Below, piece after piece: positions 13,962-22,515 of a stretch of DNA of 42,333 bases. Within the stretch, counting starts at the first letter, position 1. Every line of letters starts with the position of its first letter. The notes under the pieces were generated by a model that made no database searches, was not told the DNA's origin, and was given only the letters and a program-made list of their open reading frames with translations. Made by a program: the position numbers and the translations under genes. The DNA comes from Candidatus Omnitrophota bacterium (GTDB lineage: Bacteria; Omnitrophota; Gorgyraeia; Gygaellales; Profunditerraquicolaceae): positions 1-42,333 of the forward strand of contig JACQXK010000060.1 of the NCBI GenBank assembly GCA_016208765.1, given 5' to 3'.

Positions 13962-14420
13962 TTATTTTATTGCCTTTTCGCTTCTTTTTGTTACCTGCGA
14001 TTTGGGGCCCAAAGTAATACCAAGAATTAAACTGCTACCTTTGGGGATCAACCTGACAATGCAGGTTTCAGTATCGCGGTCAAAATTCAGAAGGCTGTCG
14101 CCAAACTCAACGACATTTAACAAACGCCAATTATACATAGGCATTTGTTCTTTATAAAAATTAATGACCTGATCAGTAGAAGCCTTTCCGGTATACCTTA
14201 AGACACCTACACGAATACCAGAGCTTTCAAAAGAATATGAATCTTTATAATCCAGATTAAAACCGGCAGGTATCGGAATATCAGAGAACTTTACAATCGC
14301 CTGCGGTTCAAGAAAAGCGTTTTTCCCTGGTCCAGATGCATTATTGTTCAATCCGGAGCATCCTGATATAAAAATAACAGAACAACCTGCTAAGATAAGA
14401 GCCAAGAATTTTGATATCAT
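13962..14420 (-). CDS. Lipoprotein of unknown function
   Basis: This 152-aa protein has a type II signal peptide with lipobox FISGC (Cys21), so it is anchored as a lipoprotein. The mature part (FSDIPIPAGFNLDYKDSYSFE, GVLRYTGKASTDQVINFYKEQM, YNWRLLNV) matches a fold common in small deltaproteobacterial and Omnitrophota lipoproteins, with a pattern of 'P.P.GF...S' and 'FY...M...GW'. Role unknown. Its start touches the stop of the upstream PHP gene (ATGA-type overlap at 14420), so the two are cotranslated. Confidence 0.75.
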   Translation of the reverse strand: MISKFLALILAGCSVIFISGCSGLNNNASGPGKNAFLEPQAIVKFSDIPIPAGFNLDYKDSYSFESSGIRVGVLRYTGKASTDQVINFYKEQMPMYNWRLLNVVEFGDSLLNFDRDTETCIVRLIPKGSSLILGITLGPKSQVTKRSEKAIK

Positions 14421-15073
14421 TACCTCTGCCTCCTTTTTAAAAAAGCCGCCACTTCTTTAAAAGTAGTTTCTATCTGCTCCCGGTTTAAACCAGCCTCTAA
14501 ACCCACATTAATTAATTCGGCAGGCGTGATTATATCCTCTGGGACATGGCTGTCATGATTTAAAATTAACTTTGCCCCTGTCTTTAAAGCAATCTGCGCT
14601 ACATGAGTATTTGTATTAGAATGCCCTTTTCTACTGGTAATTTCTAAAAAGACGCCTTTCTTACTGGCAATAGCAGCATCCTCCTCACTAATAAGGCCCG
14701 GGTGAGCCAAAATATCAATATCAGCTCCTAATGCCGCATGATTAGTGCCATTGATTACCGGCTCAACCGGAGATTCACCATGGGCAACAATAATCTTAAT
14801 GCCCTTTCTTCTTGCATATTTTGCTAATGGGGAAAATTGTTCTGGAGGCAAATGAGATAATTCTACTCCGGGCAAGACTGTTATCGGGATTTTATTTTCC
14901 GGCCAACGTTTGCAAAACTTCACAATGGACTTAACTACGAATTCAATATTGCTGTAATCAACATGATCGGTAATTGCAATTATTTTGTAGCCGGCATGCA
15001 AATAGCGCATGCTGATTTCTGATGGGAGCAAAACTCCGTCACTTAGCAATGAGTGGGAATGTAAATTATACAT
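14420..15073 (-). CDS. PHP-domain phosphoesterase (histidinol-phosphatase-like)
   Basis: This 217-aa protein begins MYNLHSHSLLSDG, the PHP motif I with two metal-binding histidines, followed by IAITDHVDYS near residue 33, GVELSHL near 88, IIVAHGES near 114, DILAHPG near 138 and LNHDSH near 190. These are the metal ligands of the trinuclear PHP site. It probably hydrolyses a phosphoester, as histidinol-phosphatase or nucleotide phosphatase relatives do; the substrate cannot be told. It overlaps the lipoprotein gene. Confidence 0.85.
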   Translation of the reverse strand: MYNLHSHSLLSDGVLLPSEISMRYLHAGYKIIAITDHVDYSNIEFVVKSIVKFCKRWPENKIPITVLPGVELSHLPPEQFSPLAKYARRKGIKIIVAHGESPVEPVINGTNHAALGADIDILAHPGLISEEDAAIASKKGVFLEITSRKGHSNTNTHVAQIALKTGAKLILNHDSHVPEDIITPAELINVGLEAGLNREQIETTFKEVAAFLKRRQR

Positions 15074-15089
15074 TAATTAGCATAATCAA

Positions 15090-15163
15090 TGCCCCTGGCA
15101 GGAATCGAACCTGCCACACACGGTTTAGGAAACCGTTGCTCTATCCTTATGAGCTACAGGGGC
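15090..15163 (-). tRNA. tRNA-Arg (anticodon CCT)
   Basis: The acceptor arms GCCCCTG and CAGGGGC pair, and the D-arm GCTC/GAGC, the anticodon stem ACGGT/ACCGT with loop TTCCTAA, and the T-arm GGCAG-GTTCGAT-CTGCC are all present. The anticodon CCT reads AGG. No CCA end is encoded (the discriminator A is followed by TTG), so CCA must be added after transcription. It starts three bases past the stop of apt. Confidence 0.97.
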
Positions 15164-15165
15164 AG

Positions 15166-15691
15166 TTATTCTCCGCGAAATTTAATCAATGAATAAACTG
15201 GAAATTCTTTAAGCTTCTCTTTGCCCTTAAGATCAACAAGCTCAATCAAGAAAGCAATGCCTACAATTTTACCGCCAAGCTGCTTGACTAAATCAGCAGC
15301 AGCCCTGACCGTCCCGCCGGTAGCCAAAAGATCTCAAAACCCTATCATTTGGCTTTATGGCGTCGTGATGCATCTCTAATGTGTCTGTGCCGTATTCCAA
15401 ATCATAAGTTACAGAATTTGTCTTAAAAGGGAGTTTCTTTGGCTTACGCACAGGAACGAAACCTGCTCCGATTTTATGAGCAATGGCCCCTCCAAATATA
15501 AAACCCCTTGCTTCAACTGCCACCACCTTATCAATTTTTTTATTCTTATATTTCTCCGCCATTACATCAAGCGCATGTTTAAATGCAGTTTTATTTTGAA
15601 GCAAAGTTGTAACATCTCTGAATAAAATACCGGGCTTTGGAAAATCAGGTATACTTCTGATGTGTTTTTCAAAATCAAATTTATTTTTCAT
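15166..15691 (-). pseudogene. apt: Adenine phosphoribosyltransferase, disrupted
   Basis: The N-terminal frame ([20 protein letters not shown] ... [16 protein letters not shown] ... KPNDRVL) is a normal APRT start. It would make adenine and PRPP into AMP and PPi. After KPNDRVL the frame breaks and stops at 15293. The rest ([20 protein letters not shown], to TAA at 15166) is intact in another frame. Compared with the family's [17 protein letters not shown] loop, about eight bases (coding IVD) are missing. Either a real inactivation or an assembly error. The gene follows the sigma factor by two bases. Confidence 0.85.
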
Positions 15692-15693
15692 TG

Positions 15694-16503
15694 CTATCTC
15701 TCCTGCTGCTGAGCCAGTTTTTTCAGTTTAGCTAAAGCTGTTTCTTCTATTTGGCGCACCCTCTCGCGAGAAACCCCGAGCTTCTTGGCAACTTCTGCCA
15801 ATGTATGCGCCTTTATGCCCTTAAGGCCAAAACGCATACCCAAGATCTCTTTTTCTCTCTCCGGCATCATATCAAGCAAGCTTTTTATTCTTTCCTGATC
15901 AAAAGCATCCTCTATCCCTGCATCAGGTGAAGCTGCATTTTCGTCTTCAATTAAATCCGAGACCTGGCTGTCGCTTTCCTCTCCTATGGGGGCCTCTAAA
16001 GAAGAGGTAGAGCTGGACATCCAAAAAGTAATCTGATCAACCTTATCTTTTGATAAACGCAGGGCTTTTGCAATTTCATCATTATTAGGGATCCGGTTCA
16101 ACTTCTGGCTCATATGCTCCTTCTTTTTCCTCCACTTCGTGATCAAATCATTCATATAAACCGGCACACGAATCATCTTTCCCTGATCGGAAATTGAACG
16201 AGTAATTGCCTGCCTGATCCACCACGCAGCATACGTGGAAAAACGAAAACCTCTTTTAGGATTAAATTTATCCACAGCACGCATTAAACCAAGATTTCCC
16301 TCTTCAATTAAATCCAACAAGGGAATCCCTAAATGAATATATCTTTTGGCAATGTTAATCACCAGACGTAAATTGGAACGAATCATTTTCTTACGAGCAT
16401 GTTCGTCACCTTTTTGCACCTGCTTGCTAAGTGATATTTCTTCCTCAGCGGTCAACAATGGTATAACACGAATTTCTTTTAGATAAGTCTTTAAGGCTTC
16501 CAT
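15694..16503 (-). CDS. RNA polymerase sigma-70-family factor (group 2, RpoD/RpoS type)
   Basis: This 269-aa protein has a short region 1.2 ([12 protein letters not shown]-type opening, [14 protein letters not shown]), region 2 with [19 protein letters not shown] and [13 protein letters not shown] (core and -10 recognition), region 3, and region 4 with [20 protein letters not shown] (-35 recognition). Missing the large region 1.1 and non-conserved domain, it fits a group 2 (RpoS/SigB-like or a small primary) factor. Its ATG lacks a recognisable ribosome site; 9-bp tandem repeats sit immediately upstream. It is followed by apt. Confidence 0.92.
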   Translation of the reverse strand: MEALKTYLKEIRVIPLLTAEEEISLSKQVQKGDEHARKKMIRSNLRLVINIAKRYIHLGIPLLDLIEEGNLGLMRAVDKFNPKRGFRFSTYAAWWIRQAITRSISDQGKMIRVPVYMNDLITKWRKKKEHMSQKLNRIPNNDEIAKALRLSKDKVDQITFWMSSSTSSLEAPIGEESDSQVSDLIEDENAASPDAGIEDAFDQERIKSLLDMMPEREKEILGMRFGLKGIKAHTLAEVAKKLGVSRERVRQIEETALAKLKKLAQQQER

Positions 16504-16509
16504 ATTTTT

Positions 16510-16541
16510 GGGTTACTTGGGTTACTTGGGTTACTTGGGTT
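16510..16541. repeat. Tandem 9-bp repeat upstream of sigma factor start
   Basis: Three full copies of GGGTTACTT (16510-16536) and a partial copy end seven bases before the ATG (16501-16503). Complementary GGGTT/AACCC stretches at 16551-16575 could pair with them to form a hairpin at the translation start. Copy-number change would alter the leader. Confidence 0.85.
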
Positions 16542-16581
16542 TAATCTCTTAACCCAAAAACTCAAGCAACCCAATAACTTT

Positions 16582-19320
16582 TTATTTTTTAGTTTTATCT
16601 TTTAACGCTGCCTGTGCTGCTGCAAGCCTTGCAATCGGCACTCTGAACGGCGAACAGCTTACATAATTCATGCCTACGCGATGGCAAAACTCAACTGATT
16701 TTGGTTCACCGCCATGCTCACCGCAGATACCGACTTCAAGATCTTTACGGGTCTTGCGTCCACGTTCAATACCAATTTTTATCAACTCACCAATACCTTC
16801 CTGGTCAATGGATTGAAATGGGTCTTCCGGTAAAATACCTTTTTGCAAATAATCCGGAAGAAATCCTCCGATATCATCACGGGAAAAACCAAAACCCATC
16901 TGGGTCATATCATTGGTCCCGTATGAGAAAAACTCCGCTTTAACCGCAAGCTTATTTGCAATCAAACTTGCGCGAGGAATCTCAATCATGGTTCCAAACA
17001 TAGTTTTAATTTTCTTCAGATTGTATTTCTTTAATGTTTCGGCATAAACCCTGTCAACAATAGCCTGCTGGTCTTCTAATTCTTTTTCAGAACAGACAAC
17101 CGGGATCATAATCTCAGGATACGGTTTTTTGCCTTCTTTGATCAGCTCTGCGGCTGATTCAAAGATTGCCCTAACCTGCATCTGGGTAACTTCAGGATAG
17201 GTTACGCCCAAACGCACTCCTCTATGGCCCATCATCGGGTTAGATTCGTGCAAGGCATCCGCTCTTCTGGACAACTCCTGCATGGAAACATTTAAATCTT
17301 TAGCTAACTGCTCCAGCTTTGCCGGATCTCTTGGCACAAATTCATGCAAAGGTGGATCCAGTAAACGAATTACCACCGGAAAACCATCCATTGCCTCAAG
17401 AGTAGCCTTGATATCTTTTTTTACATAAGGAAACAATTCTTCAAGGGCTATCTCCCTTTCAGCCAGCGTAGAAGACATAATCATTTTACGCAACCTGAAT
17501 AGCGGCTCATCAGAACCTTTTCCATAAAACATATGCTCAGTCCTGAACAAACCAATGCCTTCAGCCCCAAACTGTAAAGCCTTCTTGGCATCTTCCGGAG
17601 TGTCAGCATTAGTGCGGATACCAAGCCTCTTGATTGAACCACAAATCTTCAGGAAATCGCTCAAGAGCATGTTTTCTTCGGTAGCATCCATCATCGGAAG
17701 CTTGCCTTCATAGACATTTCCTTTAGTTCCGTTTAATGTGATCCATTCCCCTTCTTTTATGATTTTTCCGTCAACTGCCATTGTTTTCTTATCATATTCA
17801 ATATGCAAAGAACCGCAGCCAACGATACAGCATTTCCCCCAACCGCGGGCAACTAATGCAGCGTGGCTGGTCATACCGCCTCGTGCTGTTAAAATCGCCT
17901 GAGCTGCACGCATACCTTCCACATCTTCAGGATTAGTTTCCTCGCGCACCAAAATTACTTTCTTACCCTGTTTTGCCCCTTCCACGGCATCATGCGCGCT
18001 AAAAACAATTTGCCCACAAGCTCCACCCGGCCCGGCCGGCAAACCTTTTACAAAAGGCTTAAGCGCCATCTCAGCTTTTGGATCAATAATTGGATGCAAC
18101 AACTCATCAAGCTGCGCAGGCGTAACGCGCATCACTGCTTCTTCTTTTTTAATAAGCTTTTCTTTAAGCATGTCCATGCTCATTCGTACAGCTGCCGGGC
18201 CATTACGTTTTCCGACGCGGCACTGAAGCATAAACAATCTGCCTTTTTCAATGGTAAATTCCAGATCCTGCATATCGCGATAATGTTTCTCAAGGCGATT
18301 CTGGATATCAAACAACTCCTTGTAACAAGCAGGCATGGCCTTTTCAAGAGAAACCAATTCTTTATTGTGCTCTGATTTGGAACGTTCATTAATAGGAGCA
18401 GGCGTACGGATACCTGCAACCACATCTTCACCCTGCGCATTAATTAAAAACTCTCCGTAAAAATAATCTTCACCGTTCCCGGGATTTCTGGTAAAAGCAA
18501 CACCGGTTGCAGAATCATTCCCCATATTTCCAAAAACCATGGTCTGCACGTTTACGGCTGTGCCCCATTCATCAGGAATGTTTTCAATCCTGCGGTAGCT
18601 GATTGCTCTTTTACCTTGCCAAGAAGAAAATACTGCTCCGATCCCGCCCCATAATTGCTCATATGGATCATCTGGGAATTGCTTTTTTAACACTTCTTTA
18701 ATTTTTGCTTTAAACAAAGTACAGAGCTTCTTTAAGTCTGCGACTGTGAGCTGGGTATCACTGGTATACCCATTTTCTTTCTTGATCCCAGACATAATCT
18801 TCTCAAGCTGTTTCCGGATTCCCGCCTCATCCTTTGGCTCTATTCCAGCCGCTTTTTCCATAACTACATCTGAATACATCATAATTAAACGCCGATATGC
18901 ATCATAGACAAAACGCTCATTGCCGCCGCTTTGCTTGATTAAACCGGGAATTGTTTTCTCTGTCAGGCCGACATTTAAAACCGTTTCCATCATTCCCGGC
19001 ATTGAACGCCTTGCGCCTGAGCGCACAGAAACCAAAAGCGGATTATTCTGATCGCCAAATTTACGGCCCATCAAATTTTCCACTTTAACCAAAGCCTTGT
19101 TCACTTCTTCCTTCAAAACCTTGGGATATGTCTTTCTATTTTGATAATAATAGGTGCAAACTTCAGTAGTTATAGTGAACCCGGGCGGGACGGGAAGTTT
19201 CAAATCTTTATGCCCGGCCATTTCAGCCAGATTAGCGCCCTTGCCGCCTAAAAGATTTTTCATGCTCTCATTGCCATCCGCCTTGCCGCCGCCAAAACTG
19301 TAAACATATTTCCTTGCCAT
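16582..19320 (-). CDS. ppdK: Pyruvate, phosphate dikinase
   Basis: This 912-aa enzyme interconverts pyruvate, ATP and phosphate with phosphoenolpyruvate, AMP and pyrophosphate. The nucleotide-binding N-domain (LLGGKGANLAEMA near residue 23, SVRSGARRSMPGMM near 100) is followed by the swivelling domain with the phospho-histidine motif GGMTSHAALVARGWGKCCIV near residue 480, and the PEP-binding C-domain ending with CGEHGGEP (catalytic Cys) near residue 858. The length is the usual one. It is flanked by an intergenic hairpin upstream. In anaerobes PPDK runs glycolysis with PPi or gluconeogenesis. Confidence 0.97.
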   Translation of the reverse strand: MARKYVYSFGGGKADGNESMKNLLGGKGANLAEMAGHKDLKLPVPPGFTITTEVCTYYYQNRKTYPKVLKEEVNKALVKVENLMGRKFGDQNNPLLVSVRSGARRSMPGMMETVLNVGLTEKTIPGLIKQSGGNERFVYDAYRRLIMMYSDVVMEKAAGIEPKDEAGIRKQLEKIMSGIKKENGYTSDTQLTVADLKKLCTLFKAKIKEVLKKQFPDDPYEQLWGGIGAVFSSWQGKRAISYRRIENIPDEWGTAVNVQTMVFGNMGNDSATGVAFTRNPGNGEDYFYGEFLINAQGEDVVAGIRTPAPINERSKSEHNKELVSLEKAMPACYKELFDIQNRLEKHYRDMQDLEFTIEKGRLFMLQCRVGKRNGPAAVRMSMDMLKEKLIKKEEAVMRVTPAQLDELLHPIIDPKAEMALKPFVKGLPAGPGGACGQIVFSAHDAVEGAKQGKKVILVREETNPEDVEGMRAAQAILTARGGMTSHAALVARGWGKCCIVGCGSLHIEYDKKTMAVDGKIIKEGEWITLNGTKGNVYEGKLPMMDATEENMLLSDFLKICGSIKRLGIRTNADTPEDAKKALQFGAEGIGLFRTEHMFYGKGSDEPLFRLRKMIMSSTLAEREIALEELFPYVKKDIKATLEAMDGFPVVIRLLDPPLHEFVPRDPAKLEQLAKDLNVSMQELSRRADALHESNPMMGHRGVRLGVTYPEVTQMQVRAIFESAAELIKEGKKPYPEIMIPVVCSEKELEDQQAIVDRVYAETLKKYNLKKIKTMFGTMIEIPRASLIANKLAVKAEFFSYGTNDMTQMGFGFSRDDIGGFLPDYLQKGILPEDPFQSIDQEGIGELIKIGIERGRKTRKDLEVGICGEHGGEPKSVEFCHRVGMNYVSCSPFRVPIARLAAAQAALKDKTKK

Positions 19321-19350
19321 TTGTTCAACATCCTCCCTTTAAATGAGCAG

Positions 19351-19392
19351 ATAACTTACGGAAGTCCGCCACGGGCGGACAACGTAAGTTAT
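19351..19392. repeat. Intergenic inverted repeat
   Basis: Outer arms ATAACTTACG (19351-19360) and CGTAAGTTAT (19383-19392) enclose GTCCGCC/GGCGGAC. A shorter relative with ATAACTTA lies at about 32641-32660 downstream of the LysM region, suggesting a dispersed element. The surrounding gap (19321-19483) has no gene. Confidence 0.75.
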
Positions 19393-19483
19393 AGACCGTA
19401 AGGCCGTCTGCGAATTTATCCCGAGCCTTCGCACTCCGCCAAACCCTCTACATCAGACAGGTGTTTAGGCGAGGGATCACTTA

Positions 19484-20815
19484 TTAATAAAACTTATCCT
19501 GTAAATATTCTTTCAAACTCTCAATATTAACCCTATCCTGTAACATTGTGTCACGATCACGCACTGTTACTTGCTTGTCCTCAAGCGATTGCACGTCAAC
19601 CGTAACACAGAAAAGCGTGCCCACCTCATCCTGGCGGCGATAAAGCTTGCCTATCGCCCCTGTATCATCATAAACAGTCACAAAAGATTTTTTTAAATCT
19701 GTAGAGATCTTTTTTGCAAGATCCACAATCTCAGGCCTATTCCTTAAAAGCGGCAGCACAGCCACTTTCACCGGAGCAAGATCTTTATTAAACTTCAGCA
19801 CAACACGAGTGTCCTCTCTGACTTTTTCTTCATGGTATGCATCAACTAAAAATGCAAGCACTGTCCTATCCACTCCGCCTGAAGGCTCAATGATATAAGG
19901 ATAGAATTTCTGCTTTGCCTGATCGTCAAAATATTGCAGGTCTTTCCCGCTGAACTGCGAGTGTTGTCTCAAATCAAAATCAGCCCTGTTTGCAATACCC
20001 TCTAATTCCGACCATGTCCCTTCAGATGAAGCACCTCGGGTTACAAATGGAAACCTGTATTCAACATCTACGCAAGCTTTAGCATAATGCGCTAATTCAT
20101 TTTTGTCATGCGGACGCAGCCTCAAGTTATCTTTCTTTAGCCCAAGGCTTAAGTACCAATTAAAACGAAAATCAATCCATTGTTTTAGTTGCTCTTCAGC
20201 TTCTTCCGGGCGAACAAAGTATTCAATTTCCATCTGCTCAAACTCTCGGGTACGAAAAGTAAAATTACCGGGAGTGATCTCATTACGAAACGCCTTTCCA
20301 ATTTGGGCCATGCCAAAGGGAAGTTTTGGATGCCGAGAGTCAAGGATATTTGAGAAATTTACAAACATTCCCTGCGCAGTTTCTGGACGAAGATAAACTA
20401 TGTTTGAAGCTTCTTCAACCGGGCCTTGATGTGTTTTAAACATCAGGTTAAACGGGCGGGCTTCTGTTAACTCCCCCGCACACTCAGGGCACTTATTTTT
20501 ATCTTTCAGGTCTTCTGCCTTAAAGCGTTTACGACATTGCTTACAATCACTCTTTAAATCAAAAAAATTCTCTACATGGCCGGATGCCTCCCAAACCTTA
20601 GGGTGCATCAGGATTGCCGCATCCATTCCATAAATATCATTACGCTCATAGACACACGCCTTCCACCATGCGCGTTTGACGTTGTTTTTTAATTCAACGC
20701 CGTACGGCCCGTAATCCCATGTATTTGCAAGGCCTCCGTAAATGTCGGAAGACTGGAAAATAAATCCCCTGCGTTTAGATAATGACACTATTTTATCCAT
20801 TAAATTTTCAGTCAT
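19484..20815 (-). CDS. glyS: Glycyl-tRNA synthetase (eukaryote/archaeal-type, homodimeric)
   Basis: This about 443-aa class II synthetase attaches glycine to tRNA-Gly. The start is taken at ATG 20815; an in-frame TTG is at 20821. Motifs include zinc knuckle CKQC...CPEC near residues 90-117, motif 2 FRNEITPG near residue 185, EFEQMEIEYFV, and motif 3 GGVDRTVLAFLVDAYHEE near residue 320. The C-terminal anticodon domain (VKVAVLPLLRNRPEIVDLAK onward) is present. It is the alpha2 form, not the alpha2beta2 bacterial form. Confidence 0.95.
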   Translation of the reverse strand: MTENLMDKIVSLSKRRGFIFQSSDIYGGLANTWDYGPYGVELKNNVKRAWWKACVYERNDIYGMDAAILMHPKVWEASGHVENFFDLKSDCKQCRKRFKAEDLKDKNKCPECAGELTEARPFNLMFKTHQGPVEEASNIVYLRPETAQGMFVNFSNILDSRHPKLPFGMAQIGKAFRNEITPGNFTFRTREFEQMEIEYFVRPEEAEEQLKQWIDFRFNWYLSLGLKKDNLRLRPHDKNELAHYAKACVDVEYRFPFVTRGASSEGTWSELEGIANRADFDLRQHSQFSGKDLQYFDDQAKQKFYPYIIEPSGGVDRTVLAFLVDAYHEEKVREDTRVVLKFNKDLAPVKVAVLPLLRNRPEIVDLAKKISTDLKKSFVTVYDDTGAIGKLYRRQDEVGTLFCVTVDVQSLEDKQVTVRDRDTMLQDRVNIESLKEYLQDKFY

Positions 20816-20870
20816 AGCCAATTATTTTTGCTCAAATTCATTAAAAAGTCAAGGATTAACTACCGTTGTC

Positions 20871-21599
20871 TTAATTTAAGGCGTGGATTGTTGAAGCAAT
20901 CGCAATTACCTTTTCCAGATCAAGCTGGGCCAAGGGATCTTTAATATAAATTTTAAAAAATCCTTCATTTAAACTTACTAAGCTACAATCAAAGAAATTG
21001 CCATTTTCTGAAAGGTAATAATTAATAAAAGCCCGCTTATCACCAAAATTTACCCTCACCATTTTCACGTGATTTTGGTCACTGAGATTAGGAACAAAGA
21101 TGCTTTTCATGATCACAAAAAATGCATCTGTAACATCGTTAACTGTGCCTAAATTTGCATACATTGTCCGGGTCAAAAATTCATAATCGTCCTCAACACC
21201 GCGTTTTCTGATATCAGGAAAAAGCGTGATAAAAAAATCAACTGGCTCATGCAAAAGATAAATTGTAGCTCCTTTATCCATTCGCTTATGCTTTTTATAA
21301 TAATACTTTCTGATTCGTTCAAACACCACATTGAACTGGCGTGGGATAAGGATTTTAGTATCGGGAAAACGATATTCAACCAATGTATAAATAAATTCTT
21401 TATTAACACCAACTTGCCCTAAATCTTCCTGCGGCATTTTGCAAAGTATGGGAATCCTATCGCAATTCCCAATACCAAACTGCAGGTATGCCCTTAAAAA
21501 CTGTGGCAAGCCAAACTTCCAAAGAAATAAAACACCCACGAACAGAATCACAGCTATCAGAAAATACTTAGTAATTACCTGCTTAAACCGTTTTTTCAT
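20871..21599 (-). CDS. Membrane-anchored hypothetical protein, 242 aa
   Basis: The first 40 residues (KRFKQVITKYFLIAVILFV, LFLWKFGLP) give a positively charged start and one transmembrane helix, with the rest predicted outside the cytoplasm. It contains CDRIPILCKMPQEDLG and a mixed alpha/beta body (KILIPRQFNVVFERIRKYYY, IHALN end). I recognise no domain. The start ATG 21599 overlaps the end of panB by 17 bases, so it is likely cotranslated with it. No link to pantothenate is evident. Confidence 0.7.
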   Translation of the reverse strand: MKKRFKQVITKYFLIAVILFVGVLFLWKFGLPQFLRAYLQFGIGNCDRIPILCKMPQEDLGQVGVNKEFIYTLVEYRFPDTKILIPRQFNVVFERIRKYYYKKHKRMDKGATIYLLHEPVDFFITLFPDIRKRGVEDDYEFLTRTMYANLGTVNDVTDAFFVIMKSIFVPNLSDQNHVKMVRVNFGDKRAFINYYLSENGNFFDCSLVSLNEGFFKIYIKDPLAQLDLEKVIAIASTIHALN

Positions 21600-22428
21600 T
21601 TAATATTTTTTTAAGCTCTTCTTCTTTTATGCCAAACGAATGTTTAACATCCGGGAATTCACCGCCAACCACTTCTTCTTTATATTCTTCTATTGCTTTG
21701 GAAATAAGCGGTGACAAATCAACATATTTCTTTACAAATTTAGGAGTATACCGGTCAAACAATCCCAGCATATCATGAATCACCAAGGCTTGCCCGTCGC
21801 AATATTTCCCTGCGCCTATACCAAGGGTAGGAATTGTAATTTTTTTAGTAATAAGTTCGGCCAATTTATCCGGGACACACTCTAAAACAATAGAAAAACA
21901 GCCTATCTTCTCCAGTGCCTGAGCCTGTTCAATTAAACGCAGAGCCGCCTCAGCATCTTTCCCCTGTACTTTAAATCCACCGATTTTTTCTGCAGTTTGC
22001 GGAGTCAAACCAATATGCCCCATTACCGGAATCCCTGATTTAATTACCTTTCGTGATACTTCAAGGCACTGCTCAAACCATTCTACTTTTACAGCATCGC
22101 ACCCTGCCTCTTCCATAAACCTCTTGGCATTATTTAACGCATCTTCAGGATTAAGCTGATATGCATCATAAGGCATGTCTCCGACTAAAAGAGCATGTTT
22201 GACCGCGCGCTGAACAGCCTTGGTATGATGCAGCATTTCAGGCATTCCCACCTTTTTGGTAGAATCTAATCCAAGCACAACATTTGCCAATGAATCACCA
22301 ACTAAAATAATATCAATCTCTGCATTATCCACTAACCTTGCCAAAGGATAATCATAAGCGGTAAGCATGGTAATTTTACGCTTGTTCTTTAATCCTAAAA
22401 TGTCTTTTACTGTTATCTTGCCTTCCAT
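21583..22428 (-). CDS. panB: 3-methyl-2-oxobutanoate hydroxymethyltransferase
   Basis: PanB makes ketopantoate from 2-oxoisovalerate and methylene-tetrahydrofolate, the first pantothenate step. From the ATG at 22428 (MEGKITVKDILGLKN...) the 281-aa product has LTAYDYPLARLVDNAEIDII near residue 23, VGDSLANVVLG (metal-binding Asp), GHIGLTPQ near residue 126 and VKVEWFE. A longer frame to 22458 would use codons within the palindromic element. No strong ribosome site is seen. The reductase PanE is at 28243-29175. The last bases overlap the next gene. Confidence 0.93.
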   Translation of the reverse strand: MEGKITVKDILGLKNKRKITMLTAYDYPLARLVDNAEIDIILVGDSLANVVLGLDSTKKVGMPEMLHHTKAVQRAVKHALLVGDMPYDAYQLNPEDALNNAKRFMEEAGCDAVKVEWFEQCLEVSRKVIKSGIPVMGHIGLTPQTAEKIGGFKVQGKDAEAALRLIEQAQALEKIGCFSIVLECVPDKLAELITKKITIPTLGIGAGKYCDGQALVIHDMLGLFDRYTPKFVKKYVDLSPLISKAIEEYKEEVVGGEFPDVKHSFGIKEEELKKILNEKTV

Positions 22429-22439
22429 ATCTGTATGCC

Positions 22440-22465
22440 GTAGCGAAGGTTTAAACATCCGCTAC
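22440..22465. repeat. 26-bp palindromic element, copy 2
   Basis: An imperfect 26-bp inverted repeat with arms GTAGCGAAGGTTT/AAACATCCGCTAC lies directly upstream of panB. It shares ends and TTTAAA centre with 7466-7491 and is probably the same dispersed family. Confidence 0.7.
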
Positions 22466-22515
22466 GATCCCCATCAAAGTCATTCTGGATGACGTATCTA
22501 TAAATTTTTGGAAAA

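Noticed and set aside
15090-15163. tRNA-Arg as an attachment site for a mobile element
   Set aside because: No duplicated tRNA end, integrase or element border was seen near it; the phage-like block is 8 kb away.
17992-18375. 127-aa plus-strand frame in ppdK
   Set aside because: It is antisense to a conserved region of ppdK and has no homology or ribosome site.
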